Assembly: GCA_024711185.1 (NCBI GenBank)
Contig: JANJTI010000020.1
Location: forward strand, 1 to 7,298
Direction of reading: 5' to 3'
DNA: 7,298 nt
Source of the DNA: Brevundimonas sp.
Lineage (GTDB): Bacteria > Pseudomonadota > Alphaproteobacteria > Caulobacterales > Caulobacteraceae
Under the pieces are notes generated by a model. The model did not search any database, was not told where the DNA came from, and saw nothing but the letters and a program-made list of their open reading frames with translations. How positions within the stretch are numbered: position 1 is the first letter of the stretch; each line of letters opens with the position of its first letter. Positions 6,344 to 7,298 of this stretch are shown one piece after another. The translations under genes and the position numbers were made by a program.

Positions 6344-6532
6344 TCAGGGCCGTCGTCCGCTCCAGCGCGGCCTGGCCCGGCCCGGTCGTCCGGGCGGAGC
6401 CCGGCGACTCTGCCACAGCTGCAGGGCGAGGGTGGCGAGAGCCAGCTTGCCGGCGTGGCGGCCGGCCATGCGGCGGCCGCCGCGGCTGAGCAGCAGGCCG
6501 CCGAGGACGGTGGCGATCGGGGGCAGGCGCAT
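6344..6532 (-). CDS. Small basic protein of unknown function (62 aa)
   Basis: I do not recognise the family. The case for a real gene is translational: AAAGGAG (6539-6545) sits 6 bases before an ATG at 6530-6532, the best Shine-Dalgarno in the window. The product has an N-terminal apolar segment (PPIATVLGGLLLS, about 4-16), an Arg/Gly-rich stretch (17-28), a second apolar helix (KLALATLALQLW, about 29-40), and a strongly basic, Pro/Arg-rich tail (41-62). This suggests membrane association or an amphipathic peptide. It leads the minus-strand run, 59 bp before GST, and is divergent from selD across a 107-bp gap. An alternative is that the reading frame is only a leader for GST. Confidence 0.58.
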   Translation of the reverse strand: MRLPPIATVLGGLLLSRGGRRMAGRHAGKLALATLALQLWQSRRAPPGRPGRARPRWSGRRP

Positions 6533-6538
6533 GGGAGT

Positions 6539-6545
6539 CTCCTTT
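6539..6545 (-). promoter_or_regulatory. Strong Shine-Dalgarno of the 62-residue gene
   Basis: Minus-strand AAAGGAG, spaced 6 bases from the ATG at 6532, matches the anti-Shine-Dalgarno well. Most other genes here have weak or no sites, so this decides the start and supports the small gene being translated. Confidence 0.7.
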
Positions 6546-6553
6546 GGCCTTCC

Positions 6554-6579
6554 AACGCCCGGGGCGCGGTCCCCGTTCA
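6554..6579 (-). promoter_or_regulatory. Possible EcfG (general stress sigma) promoter for the small gene/GST
   Basis: On the minus strand TGAAC (6575-6579) and CGTT (6554-6557) are separated by 17 bases. The alphaproteobacterial EcfG/SigT consensus is GGAAC-N16/17-CGTT, so this matches 8 of 9 positions at a permitted spacing. Transcription would begin near 6547, leaving a short leader that just includes the Shine-Dalgarno at 6539-6545. GST-type genes are plausible stress-regulon members. A chance match cannot be excluded. Confidence 0.33.
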
Positions 6580-6592
6580 GTGATGCGCCCCG
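6560..6592. repeat. 8-bp inverted repeat in the divergent selD/small-gene region
   Basis: CGGGGCGC (6560-6567) and GCGCCCCG (6585-6592) are perfect reverse complements with 17 bases between them. They straddle the -35 side of the candidate promoter of the minus-strand gene and lie about 48-80 bases before selD. It could be an operator for a dimeric regulator acting on both genes. In such GC-rich sequence chance dyads are not rare. Confidence 0.35.
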
Positions 6593-6603
6593 CCGTCCCC
6601 CTG

Positions 6604-6633
6604 TTGAGTCCGCGCCCGCTTTGGTCCTAAGCC
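6604..6633 (+). promoter_or_regulatory. Weak candidate housekeeping promoter for selD
   Basis: TTGAGT (6604-6609) could be a -35 and CCTAAGCC (6626-6633) a poor match to the caulobacterial -10 GCTANAWC, 16 bases apart. Initiation would fall at or very near the selD ATG (6640), consistent with the missing Shine-Dalgarno. The -10 match is partial. Confidence 0.22.
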
Positions 6634-6639
6634 GACGGC

Positions 6640-7298
6640 ATGACCGACGCCGCCGAAGAGCCCCGCCTGACCTCGCTCGCCCACGGCGGCGGCTGCGGCT
6701 GCAAGATCGCCCCCGGCGTGCTGCGCGACATGCTGGCCTTCACCCCGCAGGCGGCCCCCTTCGCGGACCTGCTGGTGGGGACGGAGACTTCCGACGACGC
6801 CGCCGTCTGGCGCCTCAATGACCGGCAGGCCCTGATCGCCACCACCGACTTCTTCATGCCGGTGGTCGACGACCCCTTCCACTTCGGCCAGATCGCCGCC
6901 ACCAACGCCCTCAGCGATGTCTACGCCATGGGCGGGACGCCCATCCTCGCCCTCGCCATCGTCGGCATGCCGGTCAACGTCCTGTCCCCGCGGACCATCG
7001 GCCGGGTGCTGCAGGGCGGCGCCGCCGCCTGCACGGCCGCCGGCGTCCCGGTCGCGGGCGGCCATTCGATCGACAGCGTCGAGCCGATCTACGGGCTGGT
7101 CGCGATCGGACTGGTGAACCCAAGGGCGCTGCTCACCAACCGGGGCGCGAAGCCCGGCGACGTGCTGATCCTGTCCAAACCGCTGGGCGTCGGCATTCTC
7201 AGTGCGGCCTTCAAGCAGGGCCGGCTCGACCCGGCGGGCTATGACACGATGATTGGGTCGACGACGCGCCTCAATCGGGTGGGCGCCGAGATGGCCGG
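6640..7298 (+). CDS. selD: Selenide, water dikinase (selenophosphate synthetase), 3' end outside window
   Basis: The frame is open to the window edge: 219 full codons of a family usually about 345-350 long. SelD converts selenide and ATP to selenophosphate, AMP and phosphate, supplying selenium for selenocysteine or 2-selenouridine in tRNA. The glycine-rich catalytic loop HGGGCGCK holds Cys19 and Lys22, equivalent to E. coli Cys17 and Lys20; it is the Cys rather than the selenocysteine form. Metal and ATP-binding motifs follow: SDDAAV (51-56), [13 protein letters not shown] (67-79), [13 protein letters not shown] (87-99) and GGHSID (140-145). The ATG at 6640 is the first start after an in-frame TAA at 6628. 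No Shine-Dalgarno precedes it, so the message may be leaderless. The partner (mnmH, or selA/selB) would be expected beyond the window or elsewhere in the genome. Confidence 0.96.
   Translation, partial: MTDAAEEPRLTSLAHGGGCGCKIAPGVLRDMLAFTPQAAPFADLLVGTETSDDAAVWRLNDRQALIATTDFFMPVVDDPFHFGQIAATNALSDVYAMGGTPILALAIVGMPVNVLSPRTIGRVLQGGAAACTAAGVPVAGGHSIDSVEPIYGLVAIGLVNPRALLTNRGAKPGDVLILSKPLGVGILSAAFKQGRLDPAGYDTMIGSTTRLNRVGAEMA

Noticed and set aside
6285..6416. Longer GST with 44 extra N-terminal residues.
   Set aside because: The extension is low-complexity and overlaps the 62-residue gene. The ATG at 6284 has a proper GGAGG and begins at the first GST strand.

Overview
The window is GC-rich (roughly 70% by eye) and densely coding. 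It reads as ordinary chromosome from an alphaproteobacterium, most likely of the Caulobacterales (Brevundimonas/Caulobacter type). This rests on a PAS-HWE histidine kinase with a single-domain response regulator, a SleB-type cell-wall hydrolase, a bacterial ELM1 (DUF1022) protein, an intergenic CTCCCC-TTCA-GGGGAG repeat of a kind I associate with these genomes, and several start codons with little or no Shine-Dalgarno. The taxonomic call is inference. I see no mobile element, CRISPR array, tRNA or rRNA.

Layout. (1) Positions 1-2650, plus strand: the 3' part of a SleB-like cell-wall hydrolase, a soluble PAS-HWE histidine kinase, and a single-domain response regulator. The last two are plausibly a signalling pair. 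(2) Positions 2660-6532, minus strand: six genes read right to left. They are a 62-residue unknown protein, a glutathione S-transferase, a 66-residue membrane protein, greA, an ELM1-like protein overlapping greA by 10 bases, and trxB. trxB converges on the response regulator with only 9 bp between the stops, and a perfect hairpin sits at the junction. (3) Positions 6640-7298, plus strand: the first two thirds of selD (selenophosphate synthetase), divergent from the 62-residue gene and cut by the window end. No stretch longer than about 125 bases lacks a gene.

Functional themes are loose: thiol and redox metabolism (trxB, GST), selenium activation (selD), transcript cleavage (greA), and signalling. 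The sequence does not show a new multi-gene system. The most unusual material is in the short intergenic gaps. Compact perfect hairpins abut the starts of trxB and the 66-residue gene. A possible EcfG-type stress promoter lies in front of the 62-residue gene and GST. An 8-bp inverted repeat spans the divergent selD promoter region. A two-hairpin REP-like element separates the ELM1-like gene from trxB.
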